This document shows positions 7,996 to 16,715 of a DNA stretch of 19,495 bases, piece after piece. The stretch covers positions 1-19,495 of the forward strand of contig JBEKLA010000052.1 of NCBI GenBank assembly GCA_050010455.1, given 5' to 3'. The notes under the pieces are model-generated. The model saw only the letters and a list, made by a program, of their open reading frames with translations, had not been told where the DNA came from and made no database searches. The translations under genes and the position numbers were made by a program. Positions within the stretch are counted from its first letter, which is position 1. Every line of letters starts with the position of its first letter. Source of the DNA: DATJOQ01 sp050010455. Lineage in GTDB: Bacteria > Desulfobacterota > Binatia > Binatales > Binataceae.

Positions 7996-8183
7996 CTGTC
8001 ATTCCGCACGAAGCGAGGAATCCCGGCTTCCAGCGAAGCTTGGGCAAGGAAGGCTCCCTTGCCCGGCGCGGTCGCGACTTTTGCGACAGAGGCGCAAGAG
8101 CCGCGCCGCGCCGTTCCCCTCTTGCAGAAATAGCGCGCGACGGAACATAAGACTCGGAATAATCGAGCCGCGCGCAATGACAG
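7996..8183. repeat. Second palindromic repeat, downstream of merR
   Basis: The 276-base gap after merR holds a second member of the repeat seen between pheS and pheT. Its left end CTGTCATT (7996-8003) is mirrored by AATGACAG (8176-8183). The 35 bases from 7997 match the left arm of the first copy with only a few differences. Inside are two further hairpins, GGGCAAGG/CCTTGCCC (8042-8049 with 8057-8064) and GTCGC/GCGAC (8071-8075 with 8083-8087). The unit sits between the ends of the convergent merR and glycosyltransferase genes, where it could also serve as a bidirectional terminator. I see no gene in the gap. Confidence 0.7.
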
Positions 8184-8248
8184 GCGTGCCCCGTCCGTGT
8201 CGCGATCCACGTGCCCAACTCGCTCGACAAGGCAGGCCGGCGAGTGGG

Positions 8249-10768
8249 CTATTCGGCCGGGGGATTGTTCGCCACGAGGACCGATTTCTTCTCGAGACGT
8301 TGCGCAGCCGGCCCGGTCGCCATCGCGGCCTTGCGCGCGGCCGTGGTCGGAGTGCCGAGCGGAGTCAGATTCAGTTCGATCGCGCCGCTTTCGACTGCGC
8401 GATAGGCCATCCGCCCTGCCTCGACCGCTTCGCTCAGCGCGAATGTCGCTGCCATCAGCGTGACGCCGGCTATCACGAGGCTCACAACCGACAGCCCGCT
8501 GAGCGCGGTCGCTGCCGCACCGACGACACCAGCGGCCAGGATTCCCTGCGTCAGCCTGCTCAGCCGGATCCGCGCCATCACATGATTCTTCAGCTTGCCG
8601 CCCGGATGCTCCTCGTCGGCGGTCTTGAACTCGATCCTGGTCCATACGTCGGGACGGACTTCGAGGTCGTAGTCATTCCATCCGCCGTCGAAAACCATCG
8701 CGTGACCGGCGCGGGCGAACAGCCGCGCGATACGATCGAGCAGGCTCTCGCGCGTGGTGTAAGCTTCGTTCCAGTAGGCGAGTTTCACGGAACGTCCGAG
8801 TATCGAGATCGCCGGACGCTGGCGAGGTTCCGGTTCGCCGGCGAAGCGAGCGTTCCAGGCACCAGTCAGCCGCAATCGATAACGAGTCATCGTACGCACC
8901 ATCGGTCCGGTGTAAGCGAGGACCGCCACGCGCAGGCGCGAACCCACGCCACGATGGCATTTTTCCAACGGCGCCGCCGCCGCGTAGTGCAGCGCCCACA
9001 CAGGCCCCAACAACAGCATCGCAAGCGCCGGCGATATCGGCAACCCGGTCATGAAAGCGGCGATCGCGGCGACCAGCCACAGCACGCTCCATTCGAGCGT
9101 CTGCGGCAGGAACTTGAGCAGGCCCTGACGCGGTTCGTAAACGGTCTGGAAGAATGCGCGCGGACCGCCCCAGAACACGCGTTTGCGCGAGCCGCCCGGG
9201 ATCGTGCGCGCCAGCCCCGGAATCGTGCCGCGCCATTTGATCTGGCCCAGCGCGTTGAAGCGTTCGGGATACTTGAAATAAAGCAGCGCCTCGGCCTTGC
9301 CGTAGCCGCGTTGCTGGCCGTAGTAGGCCTTGAGCGTGTTGCGGCGGAAATGCCATACGAAGGCCGACGGGCAAAAGCCCAGCGCGACGCCCGCGTCGAG
9401 CGTGCGCCAGCAGATATCGACGTCGTCGCCGGCGGCGGTGAACTGCGGATCGAATCCGCCGAGCTTTATCAGCAGCGACTTGCGGAACACCATGTTGCAG
9501 CCCGCCAGATGCTCGGCGCGGTCCGCGGCCGTCAGTACCTGGCAGGGCGCGCCGGGCGAAGCCGCGACGCAGGCTTCCATCCGCCCGGCCTCGTGCGGCG
9601 CGTAGTTGGGGCCGCCACAGGCGTCGAAGTTGTTTTCGATCATCGCGCCGATCATCAGCGTCAGCCAATGCGGATCGACGACGCAGTCCGAATCGGTATA
9701 AGCGACGAACTCGCCGCGCGCGGCATACATGCCGACGTTGCGCGCGACGCTGAGTCCCTTGTTGGGCTGGCGAATCAATCGGACGGGGAAATCCTTGGCG
9801 ATATCCGCGGTGCGATCGCGCGAGCCGTCGTCGACTACGATCACCTCATAGTTCGGATAATCCAGCGCCGTCAGCGATTCCATGCACGCCCGCATCGTGC
9901 GCTCGGCGTTGTACGCGCAAATCACCACCGAGACCATCGGGGTCTCGCGCAGCGCCGGCGGGCAGGTGCCGTTAAGCGTCAGGAAGGGCAATATCTCCCC
10001 GGCGGTCAGCGTGCGCAGTTCGAGCAGATCGGGCATCGCTTTGCGCCGAATCGGCGGCGCCACGACGCCCGCCGCTCCGAGTGCGAACGCGCAACCCACC
10101 AGCTCGTCCTGCTCGGCCGTCGGTTCCGCGAACTCGACCACTACCGGCCGCGCATCCGCGATATCATGCAGACTGATGACGTAATTCTTGAGTTCGCCGA
10201 GGGTGAGCGCCGGCACGCTGCTGTAGATGAAGTCTTCTTCGTGTAACGACAGGCCGCGGGTGGCCGGCCGATGATGAATCGCCACCAGGCGATTGGGATC
10301 ATTGCTTCGGATAGCCTTGAGGAGGCGGCCCAGTCGGCGCTGAACCCTCGACAATCCCTGCATCCGCAGCCAGTCAGCGCTGGCGGGGCAGTCCAGGAGA
10401 TAGCCGGCTACCGCAGGATGGTTGCGCAGGCTGCTCGCGGTCCGCGCGACCTCCGATGCGATCGCTCGACAGCCGCTTGCGGTAACCAATCGGTCAGGCG
10501 CGACTTCGATTTCCACCATCACGGTCAGGCCGGACTGATGGGCCAGGTCGAGCACGTCCTCTGCCTGCCGGCTATCGACGATTAGGGCGGTGGTTCGCGC
10601 GTCCTTCAGTTCATCCAGGCGGGCGCGGAGCTTGAGCTTCTTCTCGAAGTCAGCAAGCCCGTCGGCGACCTCCAACCGCATCGCCTTGAAAAAGAACTTC
10701 TTGTCGGCCCGGGCGAAGAACTTGCCATGCCCGGTAACTGATGGAATCGAATCGTCGCTATTTGTCAT
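8249..10768 (-). CDS. Family 2 glycosyltransferase with N-terminal degenerate glycosidase-like domain
   Basis: This 839-residue protein has three parts. Residues 14-245 resemble a GH2/GH5-like TIM barrel: it opens with GHGKFFARADKKFF, then LDLAHQSGLTVMVEIEV and NHPAVAGYLLDCP. The usual GNE acid/base motif is replaced by LDC (about 125-127), while VEFAEP (211-216) may mark the old nucleophile. Residues 277-480 are a GT-A fold: VSVVICAYNAERTM, the VVDDGS and YTDSDC metal motifs, AGDDVDICWR as acceptor-site acid and QQRGYGKAEA. Hydrophobic segments lie near 560-600 and 742-778, around a soluble domain with KLAYWNEAY and a second 'LLDRIARLF' helix. It probably builds or extends a glycan at the inner membrane; the sugar is unknown. 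The start is the ATG complementary to 10766-10768. Confidence 0.85.
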   Translation of the reverse strand: MTNSDDSIPSVTGHGKFFARADKKFFFKAMRLEVADGLADFEKKLKLRARLDELKDARTTALIVDSRQAEDVLDLAHQSGLTVMVEIEVAPDRLVTASGCRAIASEVARTASSLRNHPAVAGYLLDCPASADWLRMQGLSRVQRRLGRLLKAIRSNDPNRLVAIHHRPATRGLSLHEEDFIYSSVPALTLGELKNYVISLHDIADARPVVVEFAEPTAEQDELVGCAFALGAAGVVAPPIRRKAMPDLLELRTLTAGEILPFLTLNGTCPPALRETPMVSVVICAYNAERTMRACMESLTALDYPNYEVIVVDDGSRDRTADIAKDFPVRLIRQPNKGLSVARNVGMYAARGEFVAYTDSDCVVDPHWLTLMIGAMIENNFDACGGPNYAPHEAGRMEACVAASPGAPCQVLTAADRAEHLAGCNMVFRKSLLIKLGGFDPQFTAAGDDVDICWRTLDAGVALGFCPSAFVWHFRRNTLKAYYGQQRGYGKAEALLYFKYPERFNALGQIKWRGTIPGLARTIPGGSRKRVFWGGPRAFFQTVYEPRQGLLKFLPQTLEWSVLWLVAAIAAFMTGLPISPALAMLLLGPVWALHYAAAAPLEKCHRGVGSRLRVAVLAYTGPMVRTMTRYRLRLTGAWNARFAGEPEPRQRPAISILGRSVKLAYWNEAYTTRESLLDRIARLFARAGHAMVFDGGWNDYDLEVRPDVWTRIEFKTADEEHPGGKLKNHVMARIRLSRLTQGILAAGVVGAAATALSGLSVVSLVIAGVTLMAATFALSEAVEAGRMAYRAVESGAIELNLTPLGTPTTAARKAAMATGPAAQRLEKKSVLVANNPPAE

Positions 10769-10977
10769 GGCGTTAGCTTCACCGCTATTCAGCTAAAGCC
10801 GTGCCATCGAAAAATGCTTGTGATTTCAAATACTTAGGCGAACGGACGAAATCCGCGGCCTGACCAATTCGGTTGACGCTAACCGTTTTGGGGCTTCCGC
10901 CGGGGGCGTCGACGCGCCGACGGACCGCCGGGTGGCATTGGTAGCAATCCGAGCCGACAGGGGATAGAATCTCGCTT

Positions 10978-11001
10978 GGATCGGTCAGACGGTACCGATC
11001 C
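10978..11001 (+). promoter_or_regulatory. Perfect hairpin just before the tatA ribosome site
   Basis: GGATCGGT (10978-10985) and ACCGATCC (10994-11001) form a perfect 8-bp inverted repeat with an 8-base loop. The tatA ribosome site GGAGAAAG starts right after it at 11002. It could be a protein-binding palindrome or an RNA hairpin limiting ribosome access. It lies in the 243-base divergent gap between the glycosyltransferase and tatA. I see no convincing sigma-70 promoter elsewhere in that gap; TAGAAT at 10965-10970 is a weak -10 candidate. Confidence 0.45.
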
Positions 11002-11011
11002 GGAGAAAGTT

Positions 11012-11227
11012 ATGGACCTGTTCGCACCATCGCATCTGCTGATCGTTCTGCTGATCGTTCTGGTCATCTTCGGCCCGAGCAAAATCGGCGACGTTGGCGG
11101 CGCGCTCGGCAAGGCCATCCGCGATTTCAAGAAGGCGATGAACGAGCCCGAAAGCGACGCCAAGCCCAACGACAAGATCGTCGAAGTCAAGCCGAGCGAC
11201 GCCAAGAGCGAAAAGGTTTCCGGGTAG
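11012..11227 (+). CDS. tatA: Twin-arginine translocase subunit TatA/E
   Basis: TatA oligomers form the pore-like assembly that moves folded proteins across the inner membrane. The product is 71 residues. It has one N-terminal membrane helix (HLLIVLLIVLVIFGPSKIG, about 8-26), the FGP hinge, then an amphipathic helix with GALGKAIRDFKKAMNE, and a charged tail. The ATG at 11012 is preferred over an upstream start at 10976 because GGAGAAAG lies at good distance and the family begins just before the helix. tatB and tatC are not next to it; it stands alone between the glycosyltransferase and cstA. TatA and TatB cannot always be told apart by sequence, but the short length supports TatA/E. Confidence 0.9.
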   Translation: MDLFAPSHLLIVLLIVLVIFGPSKIGDVGGALGKAIRDFKKAMNEPESDAKPNDKIVEVKPSDAKSEKVSG

Positions 11228-11332
11228 CCTCTAGCGCCGGACCGTATCGCGCGGGATCTTCATCCGACGGCGCGCCGCTGCGCCGGACAATCATACTTGC
11301 CTTAGCGATATTCCCGTTCTAAATCTCAGTCT

Positions 11333-13362
<2,030 letters not shown>

Positions 13363-13366
<4 letters not shown>

Positions 13367-13611
13367 GGCCCATCGACGCATGCCGCCGCGGCTTCTCGAT
13401 CCCGACGATCGTGCGGCGCGCCGCGATCGCGACGCGAATCCGCGCGCGGCGAATCGGCGAGTTCGTGAAAGCGGCGAGCGCCGAAATTCGCCGGCTCAAC
13501 GCGCTTGGGATTCCGGAAGGCGGCGGCGCGGATCTCACCCGCCGCCAGCGCTGCGCGATGGCGCGCCGCGCGCTAAGCGAGCGTTATCGCGGCCACACCC
13601 GATGCTGCTGA
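13363..13611 (+). CDS. Small CstA-associated protein, divergent YbdD/YjiX (DUF466) type
   Basis: This 82-residue basic protein starts in an ATGA overlap with the cstA stop (13363-13366), strong evidence that it is translated with the transporter. In E. coli, cstA and btsT are each followed by a small gene (ybdD, yjiX) whose product ends in an RY...RCC tail. Here the C-terminal part has LTRRQR, then SERYRGHTRCC, the same pattern. The family's central DYxxYVxHxxxxHP stretch is not visible: in its place is GEFVKAASAEIRRLN. So assignment rests on position, size and tail. No membrane helix is seen. It is probably an accessory or regulator of the CstA transporter, but that is inference from context. 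Confidence 0.6.
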
Positions 13612-13641
13612 ATCAGCGCGGCGCTGTCCGACCTTGCGGTG

Positions 13642-14775
13642 TTATCCGGCCTTTTCGATCTCGGCCAGCACCTCTTCAAGCTTTTCGATCGGCAGTTCGT
13701 AGCGCTCGGATAGCCTTCGCAGCTCTGCCGCGGGAAGTTTGAGACTCGCGCGGCGGCGCTCCTCGCCCAGCGCCCGCTCGGGGCTCCATCCATCCTCGCG
13801 CACGAGCAGTTGCACGACGTCCCATCGCGTGTAATGGCCGAGCGAATCGAACATGGCTTTGGCGGTCTTGATTAGATCGGCTTCGCAGTCGGCGTACACG
13901 ATCGTTTCCGTGTCGAACACCGGCGCCGCGATATAACGGCCCGTCGGATCGACGACCGCGCTTCCTCCGACCGCCCATCGATAGTTGATCGCGGGGTCGT
14001 CTTTGAGCCACTCCCACGGCGCGGCTATATCCTCGGCGCGCAGGATGCCGTGCACGCTGATGACGAACGCTCCGGCCTCGAATGCATGCTCGCGGATCGC
14101 GAAATGCGAGTCGCTCAGATAGCCGCGTTCGGCGAGCGCCGCCGCATCGCGATGGCCGGCGCGGCCCAGCGTGCCGGGCCAGTTGGCGACGTGCAGCTCT
14201 TCGCCGCGATGGATCATTGCGGCGCGCACCAGCACCATGTGGTTTTCCCAACAGATCAGGCCGCCCAGGCGTCCGATCGCGGTGTCGAATACGCGCAGGT
14301 CCGAACCGTCGCCGCGCCCCCAGTAGCTGCGCTCGAGAAACGTGGGCATCAGCTTGCGATGGCGGCCGAGCAGGCTGCCGTCGGGGCCGATGTACACGAG
14401 CGTGTTGTAAACCGTTCGACTGCCGACGCGATCGTCGAGTTCGTTGACGCCGACGACGACGTAAGCCCCGGCGTCGCGCGCCGCCTGGCACAAGCGTTCG
14501 GTGTCCTCGCTTCCGACCACGACCGCGTTATCCTGGAGCCCGATCGCGTAGCGCGCGAACTTGTCGGCAGGCGTCGTCGGCCCGCAGGTGAAATAGGCCG
14601 GATAGCCGGGAATGAAAGTTTCCGGGAACGCGATCAGCTCGGCGCCGCCCGCAGCCGCCTGCCGGATCAGGTCGCAGGCCTTGGCGATGGTCTTGTCCTT
14701 GTTGAAGAAGACGGGTGCCGCCTGCACCGCCGCGACCCGCACGCTCGTCTTGCCGCCGAGTATCTTCTTGATCAC
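13642..14775 (-). CDS. Nitrilase family (C-N hydrolase) enzyme
   Basis: Nitrilases turn organic nitriles, or cyanide in some branches, into acids plus ammonia through a thio-intermediate. The Glu-Lys-Cys triad is intact: E52 in FPETFIPGYP, K141 in GRHRKLMPT and C175 in LICWENH. The CWEN/CWEH context is that of true nitrilases rather than amidases or carbamoylases. RVAAVQAAPVFFNK opens the domain. The start is a GTG (complement of 14773-14775) because GGGAGG (complement of 14782-14787) lies seven bases before it and the family begins nearby; this gives 377 residues, the family length. A longer frame to 14838 lacks such support. It converges with the small cstA-linked gene across 30 bases. No aldoxime dehydratase or nitrile hydratase is nearby, so the substrate is open. 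Confidence 0.9.
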   Translation of the reverse strand: MIKKILGGKTSVRVAAVQAAPVFFNKDKTIAKACDLIRQAAAGGAELIAFPETFIPGYPAYFTCGPTTPADKFARYAIGLQDNAVVVGSEDTERLCQAARDAGAYVVVGVNELDDRVGSRTVYNTLVYIGPDGSLLGRHRKLMPTFLERSYWGRGDGSDLRVFDTAIGRLGGLICWENHMVLVRAAMIHRGEELHVANWPGTLGRAGHRDAAALAERGYLSDSHFAIREHAFEAGAFVISVHGILRAEDIAAPWEWLKDDPAINYRWAVGGSAVVDPTGRYIAAPVFDTETIVYADCEADLIKTAKAMFDSLGHYTRWDVVQLLVREDGWSPERALGEERRRASLKLPAAELRRLSERYELPIEKLEEVLAEIEKAG

Positions 14776-15043
14776 AGCGAACCTCCCGCTGGCGAGGCAG
14801 CTTAATCGGGTGTGCGCCAGAAGCAAAGGACAACTCAAGGAGCCGAGCCTGGGGCGGTATGGCCGCGAAATCGGGTTCGATATCGCGGGTGCGCGTATCG
14901 GTTGCCGGCTAGGTACTTTTCCTTAGCGTCATAGGCAATTTTCCCTCTCCGCCTAAGCTCTTTCCCGATTGTCGGAGATTCGGGATCGCGTCAGGGTGCA
15001 GGCAGCGATTGATCATCACTCAGACGTACTTGGAGAGGGCGTC

Positions 15044-15838
15044 GTGAACGATCACCTTATATCATCGACGGCATATTCGAATGTCGGGCCGAATCGCGGC
15101 GGGGCGGCGCAACCCTGGATGGGCGGGGTGCGGCTGGAGCCGCTGGCCAATTTAGCCCACGAGCTGCGCACTCCGCTCCAAGTGATGCTCGGTTATGTCG
15201 ATATTTTGCGCGACGAGTGGGGCAAAGAGTTTTCTTCCGAGCCACGCGAAATCCTCGAGCGGATTCACCTCAACGCGCAGGAACTTACCCACACGCTGGG
15301 GAATCTTCTGGACCTGGCGATGGCTCAAGCGGGGGGTGAAGCGATGATCGAAGAGGACATCGCGGTTAACGATCTGGTTGACGATCTGACTTATATCCTG
15401 GAAACCGCGAATAGAAATAAGGGCCTGACGCTCGATTTCAAACTGGAAAAAGCGCCGGCCGTGATTCATTGCGATCGGCGCCTGCTGCGCTCGATCCTGG
15501 TCAATCTCGCGCTCAATGCGGTCAAGTTCACGGCTTCGGGCTCGGTTTCGATCGCGGTGCGCCGATCTCAGCGCAACGGCAACGATTTTATCGAGTTCGA
15601 AGTGCGCGATACCGGGCCGGGAATCGCGGCGGACCAGATGGCGTCGGCGTTCAAGCCGTTTTCGCAGCTTTCCAACTCGAGCACCAGAAAGTATCGCGGC
15701 CTCGGTCTGGGCCTCGCGCTGGTGCGCCATCATGTCGAAAGTTTGGGCGCGAGCCTCGAGGTGAACTCCGATCCAGGCGGTTCAAGCTTTATTGTACGAA
15801 TTTCGGCCAAGAAGAGCGCCGGTACGGCCGCGGCGTAA
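15044..15838 (+). CDS. Soluble orphan sensor histidine kinase
   Basis: This is a two-component kinase of 264 residues from the chosen GTG start. That start is preferred because GGAGAGG (15032-15038) lies five bases before it; a TTG at 14969 in the same frame has no such site. The HisKA H-box NLAHELRTPLQ puts the phosphorylated His at 39. The ATPase domain has an N-box (LVNLALNAVKFT, 152-163), G1 DTGPGIA (189-195), F-box AFKPFSQ and G2 GLGLGLALV (219-227). There is no transmembrane helix and no PAS, GAF or HAMP domain; the first 30 residues are short and unstructured-looking. No response regulator lies in the window. It may sense through a partner or sit downstream of other signals. It converges with lexA. 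Confidence 0.88.
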   Translation: MNDHLISSTAYSNVGPNRGGAAQPWMGGVRLEPLANLAHELRTPLQVMLGYVDILRDEWGKEFSSEPREILERIHLNAQELTHTLGNLLDLAMAQAGGEAMIEEDIAVNDLVDDLTYILETANRNKGLTLDFKLEKAPAVIHCDRRLLRSILVNLALNAVKFTASGSVSIAVRRSQRNGNDFIEFEVRDTGPGIAADQMASAFKPFSQLSNSSTRKYRGLGLGLALVRHHVESLGASLEVNSDPGGSSFIVRISAKKSAGTAAA

Positions 15839-15888
15839 AGAGGGGAGCCGCGGCCGCCACCGGTGAATCATTGGCATTTCACAAGATA

Positions 15889-15959
15889 GGGCCTGATGCT
15901 TCATAGGCGCGACGAAATTCCCTAGGCATGTCGCCTAGCGATAACGACGCATCAGGCCC
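15889..15959. terminator. Nested inverted repeat at the kinase/lexA convergent end
   Basis: GGGCCTGATGC (15889-15899) and GCATCAGGCCC (15949-15959) form a perfect 11-bp inverted repeat. Inside it, TAGGCG (15904-15909) pairs with CGCCTA (15932-15937), and CCTAGG sits near the tip. The right arm is coding sequence for the end of LexA (GLMRR). There is no U-tract, so a bidirectional hairpin or mRNA-end stabiliser is more likely than a textbook terminator. The rest of the 96-base gap shows nothing else. Confidence 0.5.
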
Positions 15960-16543
15960 ACCACCACTCCGCGTACCTGCAAATCCTCCTCGGCGGCGAA
16001 AATCGGATTCATCGTGACGTTCGCCGGCTCGAGTCGGATGCGGCCGCCGTCCTCACGATAATATTTCTTGACCGTCGCCTCACCGCCGATTAACGCCACC
16101 ACGGTCTCGCCGTTATTGGCGCTGTCGCGTCCCTCGACAATTATGTAATCGCCGTCGCGGATGCCTTCGTCGATCATTGATTCGCCGCGCACACGCAAGC
16201 AAAAGGTGTTTTCGCGCCGAACCAGATCTTCGGGTACGGAAATGGTTTCGTTGGCTTCCACCGCTTCGATCGGAGTGCCGGCCGCCACCTGTCCCAGCAA
16301 CGGCAGCTCCCTGGCGTTGGCCGGTTTATGACGCGGCACCATCTCCAGTGCGCGGCTGTGATTCCATCGCCGGCGCACGTAACCCTTGTGCTCAAGATTC
16401 TTGAGATGTTTGTGGACCGTCGCCAAAGAAGCCAGACCAAAGTACTGGCCAATCTCCTGCAGGGTTGGCGCGTATCCATGTTCGCCTATATATTGGTCGA
16501 GATAGTCAACCAACTGTTTCTGACGTTTGGTCAGCATTGCCAT
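15935..16543 (-). CDS. lexA: LexA SOS repressor
   Basis: LexA represses DNA-damage genes and cuts itself when RecA filaments form. The 202-residue product has the N-terminal winged helix domain (LTKRQKQLVDYLDQYI, YAPTLQEIGQYFGLAS, VHKHLKNLEHKGYV). The cleavage bond is A88-G89 in QVAAGTPIEA, and the protease pair is S122 (GESMID) and K159 (TVKKYY), spaced as in E. coli. The ATG complementary to 16541-16543 is used because GGAG lies about ten bases before it. It is divergent from ettA over 172 bases and convergent with the kinase. A candidate operator lies some 46 bases upstream, consistent with autorepression. The recognition helix (SLATVHKHL) differs from E. coli, so a different operator type is expected. 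Confidence 0.97.
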   Translation of the reverse strand: MAMLTKRQKQLVDYLDQYIGEHGYAPTLQEIGQYFGLASLATVHKHLKNLEHKGYVRRRWNHSRALEMVPRHKPANARELPLLGQVAAGTPIEAVEANETISVPEDLVRRENTFCLRVRGESMIDEGIRDGDYIIVEGRDSANNGETVVALIGGEATVKKYYREDGGRIRLEPANVTMNPIFAAEEDLQVRGVVVGLMRRYR

Positions 16544-16588
16544 TGTCGGCTGTCTCCATCTTATTATTCGCTTCGTTTATCCTGCGGC

Positions 16589-16614
16589 GAACATCGGGCG
16601 AATCTAGTTTGAAC
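16589..16614. promoter_or_regulatory. Candidate LexA operator: three GAAC-type half sites at 11-bp steps
   Basis: On the plus strand the bases read GAAC (16589-16592), seven bases, GAAT (16600-16603), seven bases, GAAC (16611-16614). Read toward lexA this is GTTC-N7-ATTC-N7-GTTC, close to the GTTC-N7-GTTC box known for alphaproteobacterial LexA. It lies about 46 bases before the lexA start in the divergent lexA/ettA gap. Spacing and position are seen; binding is inferred. The rest of the 172-base gap has no gene. Confidence 0.55.
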
Positions 16615-16715
16615 TGTACACCCGAGGCGAAGTGAGAGCAAACAAAATGTAGCTATAGCTGGCACCAGGCTGGCTTGCCGCGCTGCGCTGGTCGCGGACC
16701 GAATTCAGGAGGATT

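Noticed and set aside
13600..13630. TGA after the Cys-Cys end of the CstA partner as a selenocysteine codon, with a CAGCG/CGCTG hairpin after it
   Set aside because: The RCC ending is the ordinary cysteine form of this tail, and the codons after TGA show no family continuation. The hairpin is short and could as well be part of a transcript end.
14776..14838. Longer ATG start of the nitrilase
   Set aside because: The GTG at 14773-14775 (complement) has a strong GGGAGG site and the family begins right after it.
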